Positions 1 to 7,192 of a DNA stretch of 20,331 bases are shown here, in pieces (position 1 is the stretch's first letter; every line of letters starts with the position of its first letter). Both the position numbers and the translations under genes were made by a program. Origin of the DNA: UBA1431 sp049324235 (GTDB lineage: Bacteria; Bacillota; Clostridia; Christensenellales; UBA1431); NCBI GenBank assembly GCA_049324235.1, contig JBMOLJ010000016.1, forward strand, positions 1 to 20,331. Direction: 5' to 3'. The notes beneath the pieces are model-generated. The model was not told the DNA's origin. It searched no databases and worked only from the letters and a program-made list of their open reading frames with translations.

Positions 1-24
1 GAAAAAAGTACTTTCCCTAATTAG

Positions 25-70
25 AAAACCGTGCCTAAATCCCATTATATCGGGGAGATGGCACGGTTTT
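25..70. terminator. Hairpin with 11-bp arms, probable (bidirectional) terminator
   Basis: AAAACCGTGCC at 25-35 is perfectly complementary to GGCACGGTTTT at 60-70, and the inner TCCC/GGGA can extend the stem. A T-rich tract follows on the plus strand, and the minus strand also reads into TTTT. It lies about 50 bases beyond the premature stop of the VirB4 fragment, so it would end the leftward transcript. Nothing else is recognised in bases 1-122. Confidence 0.7.
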
Positions 71-122
71 TGCGCTTTTTTAGTGGTTTTGCATGTCAAT
101 TTTTTGTATTTCGCGCGACAAG

Positions 123-1547
123 CTACAGCTCGGGATCAATGATCAGAATATCATTGTTGGTAGAAAGCGCGATGTCGATAATCTCCCGTTTCGCCGCAAA
201 GGACTTCCCTGAACCCGAAACGCCAAGGATAAAGCTGTTTCCGTTTAGCAGCTTTCGTCTGTTGGCGACGATCATGTTCTTGCTGATGGCGTTTTGGCCG
301 TAGTAGGTGCCGCCCCTTTCCATGATCTCCTGAGCGCGGAACGGCATAAGTACGGCTGTAGATTCGGTTGTCAGTGTACGGACGGCATCAATTTTCCTTA
401 CACCGTAAGGGAGGACTGTGTTAAGCCCGTCCATTTGCTGCCATTTGAGTGTGGCGAACTGGCAAAGGTGTTTCCTGGCTATAGACATTAAGCTTTCCGT
501 ATCGGTATTGAGCTGCTCTTTCGTATCAGCAACATGCACCAGTGTTGCCACAGCGAACATCATACGCTGGTCGCGCGTTGTAAGATCATTGAGAAATTCC
601 TTGGATTCCTTGCGTTGTTGTTCCATATCGTAGGGCACGACAGCTGAAAAGTTGTTGCTTTTGTTCTGCTTTCTCTGCCAGTTGGTGATGTTCGTTTCTA
701 CGCCCAACAACCGGTTTTCAATTTCACGTACAGCTTCATCCGTAGGGATGGGTATGATATCAAGTGAGAGCATCATGTTCCGGTTAAGTTCGCACAGCTC
801 CGTAATCATGCTGTCTTTTATATAGCTGGCATACTCACGAAGGAACAACACCCGTCCATATCTATCCCCCATTTTGAAGCAGTCCTTCTCAAACTCCAGG
901 GTTTCGGGGCAGATGCTATCCTTAAAACTGTGTCCTTTTTTCATAGCCTCCTTGAGGTCAAAATGGAAGTGTACTTCTTCGCCGATCCGGAAAAAACCGT
1001 GCAAGGTGCGCAGCCTATCGACGGCGTCCATCTCCACCCCCTTTGAAGACAAACGGGCGAGATGGGAAAGAACATCCGCAATGATCCGAGAAAAGTAGGT
1101 TCTCGCTTCCTCGATGTTCTTTTTGTGGGTGGATACCGTGATATATTTCTCCTGCACTATGCCGTTAGAGCCGGTAGCTTTGTCCAGGAGCATGGCATTA
1201 TATTCGTCACGGAAATGATTTAGGCCATCGTCTTTTGGCTTGATAAGAATGGCATGCTCAAAATCCATCTTGTTGAGTCTGCGGTTGTTGATGGTGATTT
1301 TTGTGGTCGCGCCAACATCTAGCGAGTTCAGAAGCTCACAGTAGTCAATGAACATGGCCATCTGGTCATCTTTTGATGCAACCGAATAGTTGATGTCCGT
1401 AAACTTAAACGACTTACTGTATTTGTTTCCCAATTGAAAAATCCCATCGTGCCAGATACGGCTGATGGGAATTGCCTGTTGAACCGATTTTGGCGCTTTG
1501 AATATTTCTCTGTCCGTCTTAAAGATATTGCGTAAGGTTTTAAGCAT
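123..1547 (-). pseudogene. virB4: VirB4-like conjugation ATPase, truncated after Walker A
   Basis: This is the N-terminal part of a VirB4/TraE-type ATPase that would power DNA and protein transfer at the membrane channel. The 474 residues carry the usual N-terminal domain and a Walker A motif GVSGSGKS at about residues 442-449. The chain reaches IIDPE, where family members normally continue DPEREY through the Walker B and C-terminal motor (total about 800 residues), but here it reads L and stops. About 40% of the protein, including Walker B, is missing, so ATPase function is not expected. The start overlaps the end of prgI by 8 bases. Either the gene was cut by an insertion or rearrangement whose junction is near position 130, or the remainder lies beyond the left edge. 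Family assignment is firm from motif and context; the cause of truncation is unknown. Confidence 0.85.
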
Positions 1548-1892
1548 CTTTCTTTGCTCCCCTCATCGATTTTCTCAATACTCTTTCATAAATGTTTTCA
1601 GCATGAAACACAAGTTGCTTAGGTATTAGAAACTCGGATTTGATCCATGCCCATACAAACTTTTCGGCAGTCATCCCGTGATAGCGGAAAAACCCGAGAC
1701 CGGCGAACGGAACGGCTCCCACAATGCACATCCAGCTTACCGTCTCGGTGCCTAGAATATCTTTTAATCCAAAATACAACCCAATAGCGATACCCACTCC
1801 CAGCACAGAGAAAATGAACTGCCGCAGCGACAGTCCAAAAAAAACGGATTCCTGATAATCCCCCGAATCTCCTTATTAATTTTTATTTCCAT
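1540..1892 (-). pseudogene. prgI: PrgI-family transfer protein, frameshifted
   Basis: PrgI-type proteins are small membrane components encoded just before VirB4 in Gram-positive conjugation systems. A good start exists at 1892, with GGAGG at 1901-1905 and protein beginning MEIKINKEIR. That frame soon derails and stops. The expected continuation DYQESVFFGLSLRQFIFSVL lies in another frame and runs to the stop at 1540. The switch coincides with a run of five G (C on the plus strand, 1860-1864); changing its length by +1 or -2 restores one reading frame of about 117 residues. The downstream part (GTG at 1806, 88 residues) contains two hydrophobic segments and the typical FFRYHGMTAEKFVWAWIKSE stretch. 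It may be a true frameshift, a sequencing error, or less likely programmed slippage. Confidence 0.8.
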
Positions 1893-1911
1893 TGCGGTAA
1901 CCTCCATGAAA

Positions 1912-1938
1912 AATAGCACCTCTGTAAGAAGTGCTATT
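1912..1938 (-). terminator. Intrinsic terminator after the Spo0E-like gene
   Basis: AATAGCAC at 1912-1919 pairs with GTGCTATT at 1931-1938. Read on the minus strand, the hairpin is followed by a TTTT tract and then immediately by the GGAGG of prgI. It would end the Spo0E-like transcript, and it also separates prgI-virB4 from any promoter visible upstream. Confidence 0.75.
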
Positions 1939-1961
1939 AAGAATTAAACTATCGCGGATGT

Positions 1962-2141
1962 TCATTTTTTGCTTAATCTTTCTCTCTCCTTTTGTAACTG
2001 GTAAATCAGCGCGTCAACTTTACGACTTTGAGCCAGAATAACTTCATTTTGCGAAATGTGAACGCCGTTTTTAATTGCCTCATTAACAAGATTATTAAGC
2101 TTTTCACGTTCTTTCTCCAATTCGTCGTATGTATTTTTCAT
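1962..2141 (-). CDS. Spo0E-like aspartyl-phosphate phosphatase, 59 residues
   Basis: The 59-residue protein starts at ATG 2141 with GGAGG at 2146-2150, five bases upstream. It reads MKNTYDELEKEREKLNNLVN at the start and holds the Spo0E-family signature S-x-x-(L/V)-D-x-L-I as SRKVDALI at about residues 39-46, within a predicted two-helix hairpin. Spo0E-family proteins remove the phosphate from Spo0A~P and thereby delay sporulation. V replaces the usual L before the signature D. It follows a strong promoter (2303-2331) and ends before a terminator, so it is probably a single-gene unit. On a conjugative element it could keep the host from sporulating. Assignment rests on size, helix pattern and signature; a plain coiled-coil protein is the alternative. 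Confidence 0.7.
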   Translation of the reverse strand: MKNTYDELEKEREKLNNLVNEAIKNGVHISQNEVILAQSRKVDALIYQLQKERERLSKK

Positions 2142-2197
2142 AAGACCTCCAGATAATAAATTTGACAGGATTTTGCCGGGTCACATAGGGTTGTTGC

Positions 2198-2254
2198 TCA
2201 AAAGGTTATGTTTTGCGGTCGATGTTAACTAAAACAGCAAGTATATTCTTCCAA
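2198..2254 (-). pseudogene. Decayed 5' remnant of a DUF1273/SLOG (CCFTGHRP) gene
   Basis: Starting at TTG 2254, the minus strand reads LEEYTCCFS, stop, HRPQNITF, stop. DUF1273/SLOG-family proteins begin with a CCFTGHRPQ signature, so the match continues in frame across the first stop codon (TAA at 2225-2227, where G is expected). The second stop, TGA, also sits where the family usually has G (GGA to TGA would be one change). A GAGAGG ribosome-like site lies upstream and the promoter at 2303-2331 precedes it. It is short, so chance resemblance is possible, but an eight-of-nine signature match in frame with a start is unlikely to be accidental. Confidence 0.5.
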
Positions 2255-2302
2255 AATGTTTACACCTCTCATCCTTAGTTTATCATCTTAGAACTACTAG
2301 AA

Positions 2303-2331
2303 ATTATACGTTCATGACTCATACAGGTCAA
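2303..2331 (-). promoter_or_regulatory. Strong sigma-A type promoter, leftward
   Basis: On the minus strand, TTGACC (2326-2331) is separated by exactly 17 bases from TATAAT (2303-2308). It would drive the Spo0E-like gene through a leader of about 155 bases that includes the SLOG remnant. It lies in the divergent gap with xre, so it is a natural target for that regulator. Confidence 0.75.
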
Positions 2332-2350
2332 TTCTAAGCTCATGCATAAT

Positions 2351-2380
2351 AGTAGCTGAGAACTATCATACTACTGTATG
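2351..2380 (+). promoter_or_regulatory. Candidate operator upstream of xre
   Basis: CATAC (2367-2371), TACT, GTATG (2376-2380) forms a perfect dyad ending three bases before the xre ribosome site AAGGAG (2383-2388). An overlapping pair AGTAG (2351-2355) and CTACT (2371-2375) is also present. Dyads so close to a start often bind the encoded regulator. No convincing -35/-10 pair for xre was found. Confidence 0.4.
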
Positions 2381-2394
2381 CTAAGGAGAATGTC

Positions 2395-2727
2395 ATGAGC
2401 GATTATGACCGGAAGGCAGTGGGAGAACGCATAAGATTACAAAGAAAGGCATTAGGGCTTTCGCAGGAGGAATTTGCTGAGCGAATTGAGCGCGTTCCTA
2501 AGTTTTGTGCCGACATTGAGCGTGGGCAAGCAGGTATGTCCATTGCAACTTTGTTAAAAATCAGTGCCTTGCTAAAAGTATCTTTAGACTATCTATTGCT
2601 TGGCAAAGCTGATAATACAAGCTCGGACGATACGAATCTGATTGTTTCTGCACTTAATCATTGTACAAAACAACAGCACAAAGATGCATACGAGCTTCTT
2701 AAACTATTCCTTAAAGCGATCAAATAA
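2395..2727 (+). CDS. XRE-family HTH transcriptional regulator
   Basis: The 110-residue protein has a Cro/CI-type helix-turn-helix at about residues 8-67: the block runs GERIRLQRKALGLSQEEFAE, then a recognition helix with DIERGQAGMS and the closing LLKVSLDYLLLG. The C-terminal 40 residues are helical and probably mediate dimerisation. The start is set by AAGGAG six bases before the ATG. It is transcribed away from the Spo0E-like gene and sits over a region with dyad symmetry, so it probably represses its own promoter and/or the leftward promoter at 2303-2331. It is followed 88 bases later by a small membrane-protein gene on the same strand, with no clear terminator between them. Confidence 0.9.
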   Translation: MSDYDRKAVGERIRLQRKALGLSQEEFAERIERVPKFCADIERGQAGMSIATLLKISALLKVSLDYLLLGKADNTSSDDTNLIVSALNHCTKQQHKDAYELLKLFLKAIK

Positions 2728-2815
2728 TTCTGTATAAATCGTTTGCGGCAGACTTTCTTTTCTATTTTGATCCATTCATAATTCATAATAGAACCAAAGG
2801 AAAGGAGAATCTGCT

Positions 2816-3064
2816 ATGCTCTATGCATCTATGTTCATATTCTTGTTGATGATCCTGATGAATTATATTTTTAAAATCGCCTCTTTCTTCAGGCTTGGCA
2901 TACCATTGTTATACGCCGTTCTTGTGCCTATCTTTTTCCCGGATTGGCTTCATGAGAATGAAAACCTTGCCACAGGCATTTTCATTGGCCTTATCGGTCT
3001 CGTCATTCTAAGTTGGATTTTTACGATCTACAAGAGGATTCTGTCCAAGCGGCAACAAAATTAA
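2816..3064 (+). CDS. Small membrane protein, unknown function
   Basis: The 82-residue protein starts at an ATG with AGGAG about eight bases upstream. It is almost entirely hydrophobic, with three likely membrane segments at about 4-22, 26-42 and 52-71, an acidic stretch HENEN between the last two, and a positively charged tail (KRILSKRQQN). No family is recognised. It follows xre on the same strand and converges on virB6, with only 21 bases between the two stop codons. Its place beside a regulator and a Spo0E-like gene suggests it belongs to the same inserted cassette, as an accessory or immunity/exclusion-type protein, but this is inference. Confidence 0.65.
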   Translation: MLYASMFIFLLMILMNYIFKIASFFRLGIPLLYAVLVPIFFPDWLHENENLATGIFIGLIGLVILSWIFTIYKRILSKRQQN

Positions 3065-3085
3065 TATAATGGAGTTTAAACAATC

Positions 3086-3928
3086 CTAAAGTCCCATCAT
3101 TTCACGGACGATTCGTTCACTCATCTTAACCGCTCCGACCAGTACGAGCAGATTGAATATGAGTTCTCCTACATAACTCCAAACAATCGTTACGGCCGAC
3201 ATGCTGCTATCCGCAATAGCCGGTGGCGATGCTGCGAACACCGAAAATATGATGCACGCAAGCACTATAATTGCGCCTTCCAAGCATACCCCTGCATAGC
3301 TTTTTATAAAAGACTTACCTACGCTTGATGTGGGTTCCCCCGCAAAGCTGGAAAGTGGTATCGGTGCGATTGCGGTATACATATAGAGCTTGAAAAACCG
3401 GCTATAGACCGACATGATCATGATAAATGACAAGATGGTAATAAAAAGCCCGCCTAAAAGGGTCACAATCCATAACGGGATTGAGTCTAGAAATCCAACC
3501 TCCGTGATCTTTTGCTTGATTATATCCGGCAATACCAAGGCCCCCTGGGAACCAATGCCGGAACTACTCATGATGGTGTTAATGGTTCCCTGTACAATGC
3601 GAAACAGTGCCATCATCATATCCAACCCATAGGTCACTACCGCCTTGGCTAGTATGAATCGTACAAACAGCTTTAACGCATGTTCGGGCTTTTTGAGTTC
3701 GGCAAAACTGCCGCATGTTTTCATTACGCCTATTACAAAAAACAACACCAGCAGTGCAAGCCCGATGGCTTTTAATGCATCGTTGATGTCGAGTATCACT
3801 TGCCAGATGCCCCCGCCCTTGAATGTTTCCGGGGACTGCGTGAGCAGCTGCCATATCTCGGCCAGTTTAGTGTTCCATGTCTGAAGCGCATTGGCAAGGT
3901 TATCTATTATCCAGTTTCCGCTTCCCAA
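3086..3928 (-). CDS. VirB6/TrbL-like conjugation channel membrane protein
   Basis: The 280-residue polytopic protein has hydrophobic segments at about 52-69, 85-105, 150-175, 212-233 and 253-269 and a hydrophilic, aromatic-rich N-terminus (WIIDNLANALQTWNTKLAEI). This is typical of VirB6-like inner-membrane channel proteins of Tn1549-type elements. The chosen start is TTG at 3928, ten bases after GAGGAG; the nearby ATG at 3937 is in another frame and closes after a few codons. It follows the VirB2-like gene by about 50 bases in the same transcript. Normally prgI would come next; here it is separated by about 1.2 kb holding genes of both orientations. Confidence 0.8.
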   Translation of the reverse strand: MGSGNWIIDNLANALQTWNTKLAEIWQLLTQSPETFKGGGIWQVILDINDALKAIGLALLVLFFVIGVMKTCGSFAELKKPEHALKLFVRFILAKAVVTYGLDMMMALFRIVQGTINTIMSSSGIGSQGALVLPDIIKQKITEVGFLDSIPLWIVTLLGGLFITILSFIMIMSVYSRFFKLYMYTAIAPIPLSSFAGEPTSSVGKSFIKSYAGVCLEGAIIVLACIIFSVFAASPPAIADSSMSAVTIVWSYVGELIFNLLVLVGAVKMSERIVREMMGL

Positions 3929-3979
3929 AGGCTATCATCTCCTCAACAAAAAGCAATTCAAAGAACCATTCAATGTCTT

Positions 3980-4282
3980 TCAGCCCCCTGTTATCAGGTT
4001 CAATATTTCTTTGGCGAACGTAATGATTACACCGCCTGCAAGGGTTAAAAACCCGTTCGCCCTTTGGCTTGGATCGTGGGATTTGAGCGACAGCCCTATT
4101 TGTACAATTCCGAAGCCAAGCAGGATTATCCCAATCGCCCTGATAAGCCCGAATATGAAATCGCTCAGGTTATTTACCACCGTGAGCGGGTCATCGCCAG
4201 CGGCGAACGCCGTGGTTGTAACGCTGAGTGTCAGTACGAGAACACAAAATATCGTAAATGTACGTTTAGTCTTTCTGGTCAT
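3980..4282 (-). CDS. VirB2/TrbC-like pilin-type transfer protein
   Basis: The 100-residue protein has a basic N-terminus (MTRKTKRTF), a signal-peptide core at about 10-22 and a plausible cleavage site AFA/AGDD near residue 27. Two hydrophobic segments follow at about 43-66 and 78-92, separated by a short polar loop with KSHDPSQR. This is the layout of VirB2-like subunits in Gram-positive transfer systems. The ATG at 4282 is chosen over an upstream one at 4321 because GGAGG lies ten bases before it and because the signal peptide then starts properly. It overlaps the end of the coupling-protein gene by 17 bases, indicating translational coupling. Confidence 0.75.
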   Translation of the reverse strand: MTRKTKRTFTIFCVLVLTLSVTTTAFAAGDDPLTVVNNLSDFIFGLIRAIGIILLGFGIVQIGLSLKSHDPSQRANGFLTLAGGVIITFAKEILNLITGG

Positions 4283-6074
4283 CTTCCTTATCCTCCATTG
4301 CTTTTTCGCTTTCAAGTACATGCATAAGTTCCTCGTCGTCTAGAATCTCATAATCCTCCATCCTGTCGGTATCCAGCCATACCTCCTCCGGTTTTCGCGC
4401 AAAACGGGTGTCTCCATGCCGGTAGGATGACGCCCCTCCATCGGTTGTCAGCTCCACGTTTGGATGCTTCAATATGTCGTATTTCATGTCCATCATCGCC
4501 CGCTGCCCACGCAGGAAAAGCAAGGCATATTGGTTATCCAATAGCCTTACCTCATCCGGTGTCAAAAGCTCCCTGCCTGTTTGCTGATAATTGGTGGTAT
4601 AGCTTCCGCTTCTGCCACGGTTCAGCGTATACGTGTTGGTATCTATGGTCGCCTTACCAAGAAGTTTGGAGACGTACTCGTGCGTACTCTGTTCGTTGCC
4701 ACCGAGATACAAGAACGTGTCGCAATTACCGATGATTGATTCCCAGCTGTCTTTGAACAGCGCCTTAATTTGCGCAAGATTCTGTACGATGATCGACACC
4801 GATATTTCCCTCGAACGCATCGTGGAAAGCACGTTCTCAAATGAATCGGGGAGCGCAACGTTCGCCCATTCGTCCATCACGCAGTGTACATGCACGGGAA
4901 GCCTTCCCCCGTAGATATGGTCCGCTCTGTAATAAAGCTGCTGAAAAATCTGGGTGTAGAGCATGCCTACAATGAAGTTGAATGAAGTGTCATTATCCGG
5001 AATCAGCGCAAACAAAGCTGTTTTTCGATCCCCAAGGGAATTCAGGTCCATTTCATCCACGGTCATAATACCGGCAATCTGGGGGAGATTGAATTTCTCA
5101 AGCCGGACTCCTAAGCTAATCAGTATGGATTTTGCGGTTCTCCCTGGAGCCAGTTTAAAAATTCTGTATTGCTTGACCGCTAAATGTTCAGGTTGACGCA
5201 TGGAAAGTCGTTCAAACAGTTCATCCAATGGGCTTTGATAGTCCTCGTCATCCTCTTTGACCTGTGCTGCGCCGATCATCTCCATGATCATCGGGAAATT
5301 CTGTTCATCCGGTGGCGCTTCATATAACAGGTAAAGCATGAGCGCTTGAAGTAACGCCGTTTCAGCATGCTCCCAAAATGGTTCTTGCGTTGAAGCTCCC
5401 TTGGGCGTGGTATTCCTGATTATGTTGGTAACCAGTTTCAAAACGTCCTTGTCGTCCTGGATATATACGAATGGGTTATAACAGTATGAATGGTGCATGT
5501 TGATCAAGTCCAAAACACGCACGTCATAACCCCGGGCCTTTAACAGATGTCCAGTGTCCCGCAGGATTTCTCCCTTCGGATCGGTTACGACAAATGACGT
5601 GTTACATTGCATCAGATTCGGCTTTGCATAAAACCTTGTCTTACCGCTGCCGCTGCCGCCGACTACCAGCACATTTAGATTACGCCGGTGCTTGCGGCCA
5701 TTCAGCCCCAATTTGAAATGCTCGGTCAAAATGATGTTTCTGCTGGCGTTCTTGTCTCTGTACTTTCGACAAAGCCGCTGTACATTGCCCCACACTGCGC
5801 TGCCGTGTTCCTCAAGGCGGCGGTATCTCCTGCGGGTTGCGTAATAAATCCCGATACCCAGCAGATAACTCACAGCAAAAATGGCTATGCATTTGGGTGT
5901 ATTCTCGGTCCATCGAATATCAAGAGGATTATTAAGCGAGGCTGTTAGATTGGACAAAAACTGTGAAAAGTCCGGGGAAAGTGATTGGGCAACCAGTACG
6001 GCTGCCCATATCACCGGCAATAAAAAAACCATACAGAGTATGGCCTTGCTCCATGTGGAATTAGCGTTTTTCAT
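4266..6074 (-). CDS. virD4: VirD4/TraG-type conjugative coupling protein
   Basis: The 602-residue ATPase would bring the relaxase-DNA complex to the transfer channel. Two N-terminal membrane segments lie at about 11-31 and 62-79. Walker A is GGSGSGKTR at 139-147, followed by the VTDPKGE motif typical of TraG proteins. Walker B appears as HCVMDEWANV near residue 398, followed by MRSREISVSIIVQNLAQIK, the family's conserved post-Walker B block. The C-terminus is acidic. Length is normal for Tn1549-type coupling proteins and no defect is seen. It lies between the 60-residue gene and the VirB2-like gene in the same tight operon. It probably works with the upstream PcfB homologue, which in pCF10 acts as accessory to the coupling protein. 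Confidence 0.95.
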   Translation of the reverse strand: MKNANSTWSKAILCMVFLLPVIWAAVLVAQSLSPDFSQFLSNLTASLNNPLDIRWTENTPKCIAIFAVSYLLGIGIYYATRRRYRRLEEHGSAVWGNVQRLCRKYRDKNASRNIILTEHFKLGLNGRKHRRNLNVLVVGGSGSGKTRFYAKPNLMQCNTSFVVTDPKGEILRDTGHLLKARGYDVRVLDLINMHHSYCYNPFVYIQDDKDVLKLVTNIIRNTTPKGASTQEPFWEHAETALLQALMLYLLYEAPPDEQNFPMIMEMIGAAQVKEDDEDYQSPLDELFERLSMRQPEHLAVKQYRIFKLAPGRTAKSILISLGVRLEKFNLPQIAGIMTVDEMDLNSLGDRKTALFALIPDNDTSFNFIVGMLYTQIFQQLYYRADHIYGGRLPVHVHCVMDEWANVALPDSFENVLSTMRSREISVSIIVQNLAQIKALFKDSWESIIGNCDTFLYLGGNEQSTHEYVSKLLGKATIDTNTYTLNRGRSGSYTTNYQQTGRELLTPDEVRLLDNQYALLFLRGQRAMMDMKYDILKHPNVELTTDGGASSYRHGDTRFARKPEEVWLDTDRMEDYEILDDEELMHVLESEKAMEDKEDDQKD

Positions 6075-6087
6075 TCTTGTTCCGCTT

Positions 6088-6270
6088 TCACCTCATATCG
6101 CCTTTCTGCTTGCCATTTTTCAACGGAGCATCTGCAACCTTTAAGATAACATCGTCAACGGCATCATGCGCCCTTTGCTCGTCTATCAGGTCATTGCGCA
6201 TATCCACCAGCGCATTGATGATGATCCCCTGCTCATGTTCATCGATCTTCAGAATTCGTTTTCGTTCCAT
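6088..6270 (-). CDS. Small conserved ICE protein, 60 residues
   Basis: The likely protein starts MERKRILKIDEHEQGIIINA and is charged and helical, with no membrane segment. The ATG at 6270 is preferred to one at 6315 because it follows the stop of the ArdC-like gene by only seven bases and has GGAAAGG just upstream. It ends 13 bases before the coupling protein gene. Proteins of this type are, from memory, commonly found at this position between LtrC-like and coupling-protein genes in Tn1549-like elements. Function is unknown. Confidence 0.65.
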   Translation of the reverse strand: MERKRILKIDEHEQGIIINALVDMRNDLIDEQRAHDAVDDVILKVADAPLKNGKQKGDMR

Positions 6271-6277
6271 CCGGACC

Positions 6278-7186
6278 CTACCTTTCCGCTTGTGGCTCAC
6301 TTCGTTGTTTTTCAAATGCCGTGAGGTTTAAGTCCATACGGTTCGAAATATCGTTTGCCGTCTGCCGGATGCCGGTTAGAACTTCTTTCAATTCCCGCGG
6401 CTCCTTTTCCTTATAGGCATCAGGGATCGCCTCAAGACCATGTTCCGCTGCGCTTATGCCGTAACGTTTACAAAGAATGTAGGACACACATTCAGCCTTG
6501 AAATCATTGACGCTGCGGTCGTATTTCCCTTCACCTTTATCAAGTTGTGCTTGCACCATCTCCTTTGAGATCAAGGAAAAAATTACCGCGCCGTCCATGC
6601 CTTTTTGAATGTGGATGGTTTTATCGTCAGGCATATACCGCGCCTTCACGCCTTCAGCCATGGTATTATCGGTTTTCACAGGAATCGGAGCACCTTGGAC
6701 GAGCGCCTTAATCAAGGTTTGCATGTTCCGTTTCGGTGTTTGCCCCTGAGTAATCTCTCTTCCATATGTTTGGGAGATGTCAAACACGTAATCAACGTAA
6801 TAGTATCTCCCCGTACTCCCGTCATCACGAGGGTAATCCTCGGAATCAAGTATCTTTATGCCGGTTTGCCTGCGTTTAACGGAGCGCCCCCGCTTTGCCC
6901 AGTCGTCATATTTTGCCAGTTGGGTTGCCTCCGGCTTCTGCGCCAGGATTAATAACACGTTGCTGGTACCATATGTCCGAAAATGGCTTTGAAAATCCAG
7001 ATAACCTTTTAGAGCATTGTTGTCGGAAAATACCTTCTTGGACATCCCGTCAATTGCCTGGTACGCTTCGTGTAAATCCTGCTTCTTCTTTTCCACCCAT
7101 GCGCCCTTGTCAAAAGGCTGTTCAGCCGATTTTTTCTGTTCAGCTTGTTGCGTTTGCGCCTCAAACAAAGAATCGTAGTTTTCCAT
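6278..7186 (-). CDS. ArdC/LtrC-like antirestriction-type protein with degenerate peptidase site
   Basis: The 302-residue protein has an N-terminal ArdC-type single-strand DNA-binding-like region: at about 55-115 it reads YLDFQSHFRTYGTSNVLLIL and KRGRSVKRRQTGIKIL. The C-terminal half resembles the zincin-like domain that accompanies it in LtrC-type proteins. Where HExxH is expected, the sequence is SKEMV at about 207-211, while the later Glu (AECVSY, about 232) is kept, so metal catalysis is unlikely. ArdC proteins shield incoming single-stranded DNA from restriction. It lies six bases after pcfB and seven before the next gene, in the transfer operon. Confidence 0.75.
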   Translation of the reverse strand: MENYDSLFEAQTQQAEQKKSAEQPFDKGAWVEKKKQDLHEAYQAIDGMSKKVFSDNNALKGYLDFQSHFRTYGTSNVLLILAQKPEATQLAKYDDWAKRGRSVKRRQTGIKILDSEDYPRDDGSTGRYYYVDYVFDISQTYGREITQGQTPKRNMQTLIKALVQGAPIPVKTDNTMAEGVKARYMPDDKTIHIQKGMDGAVIFSLISKEMVQAQLDKGEGKYDRSVNDFKAECVSYILCKRYGISAAEHGLEAIPDAYKEKEPRELKEVLTGIRQTANDISNRMDLNLTAFEKQRSEPQAER

Positions 7187-7192
7187 AAATGC

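Noticed and set aside
1..122. End of a group II intron or insertion sequence beside virB4
   Set aside because: Neither a domain V-like sequence nor a recognised insertion-sequence end is visible; only a terminator hairpin can be supported.
1540..1806. An intact 88-residue protein starting with GTG at 1806 as the real prgI product
   Set aside because: The family's N-terminal residues are present upstream in two frames with a good ribosome site at 1901-1905, so a frameshifted longer gene is the better reading.
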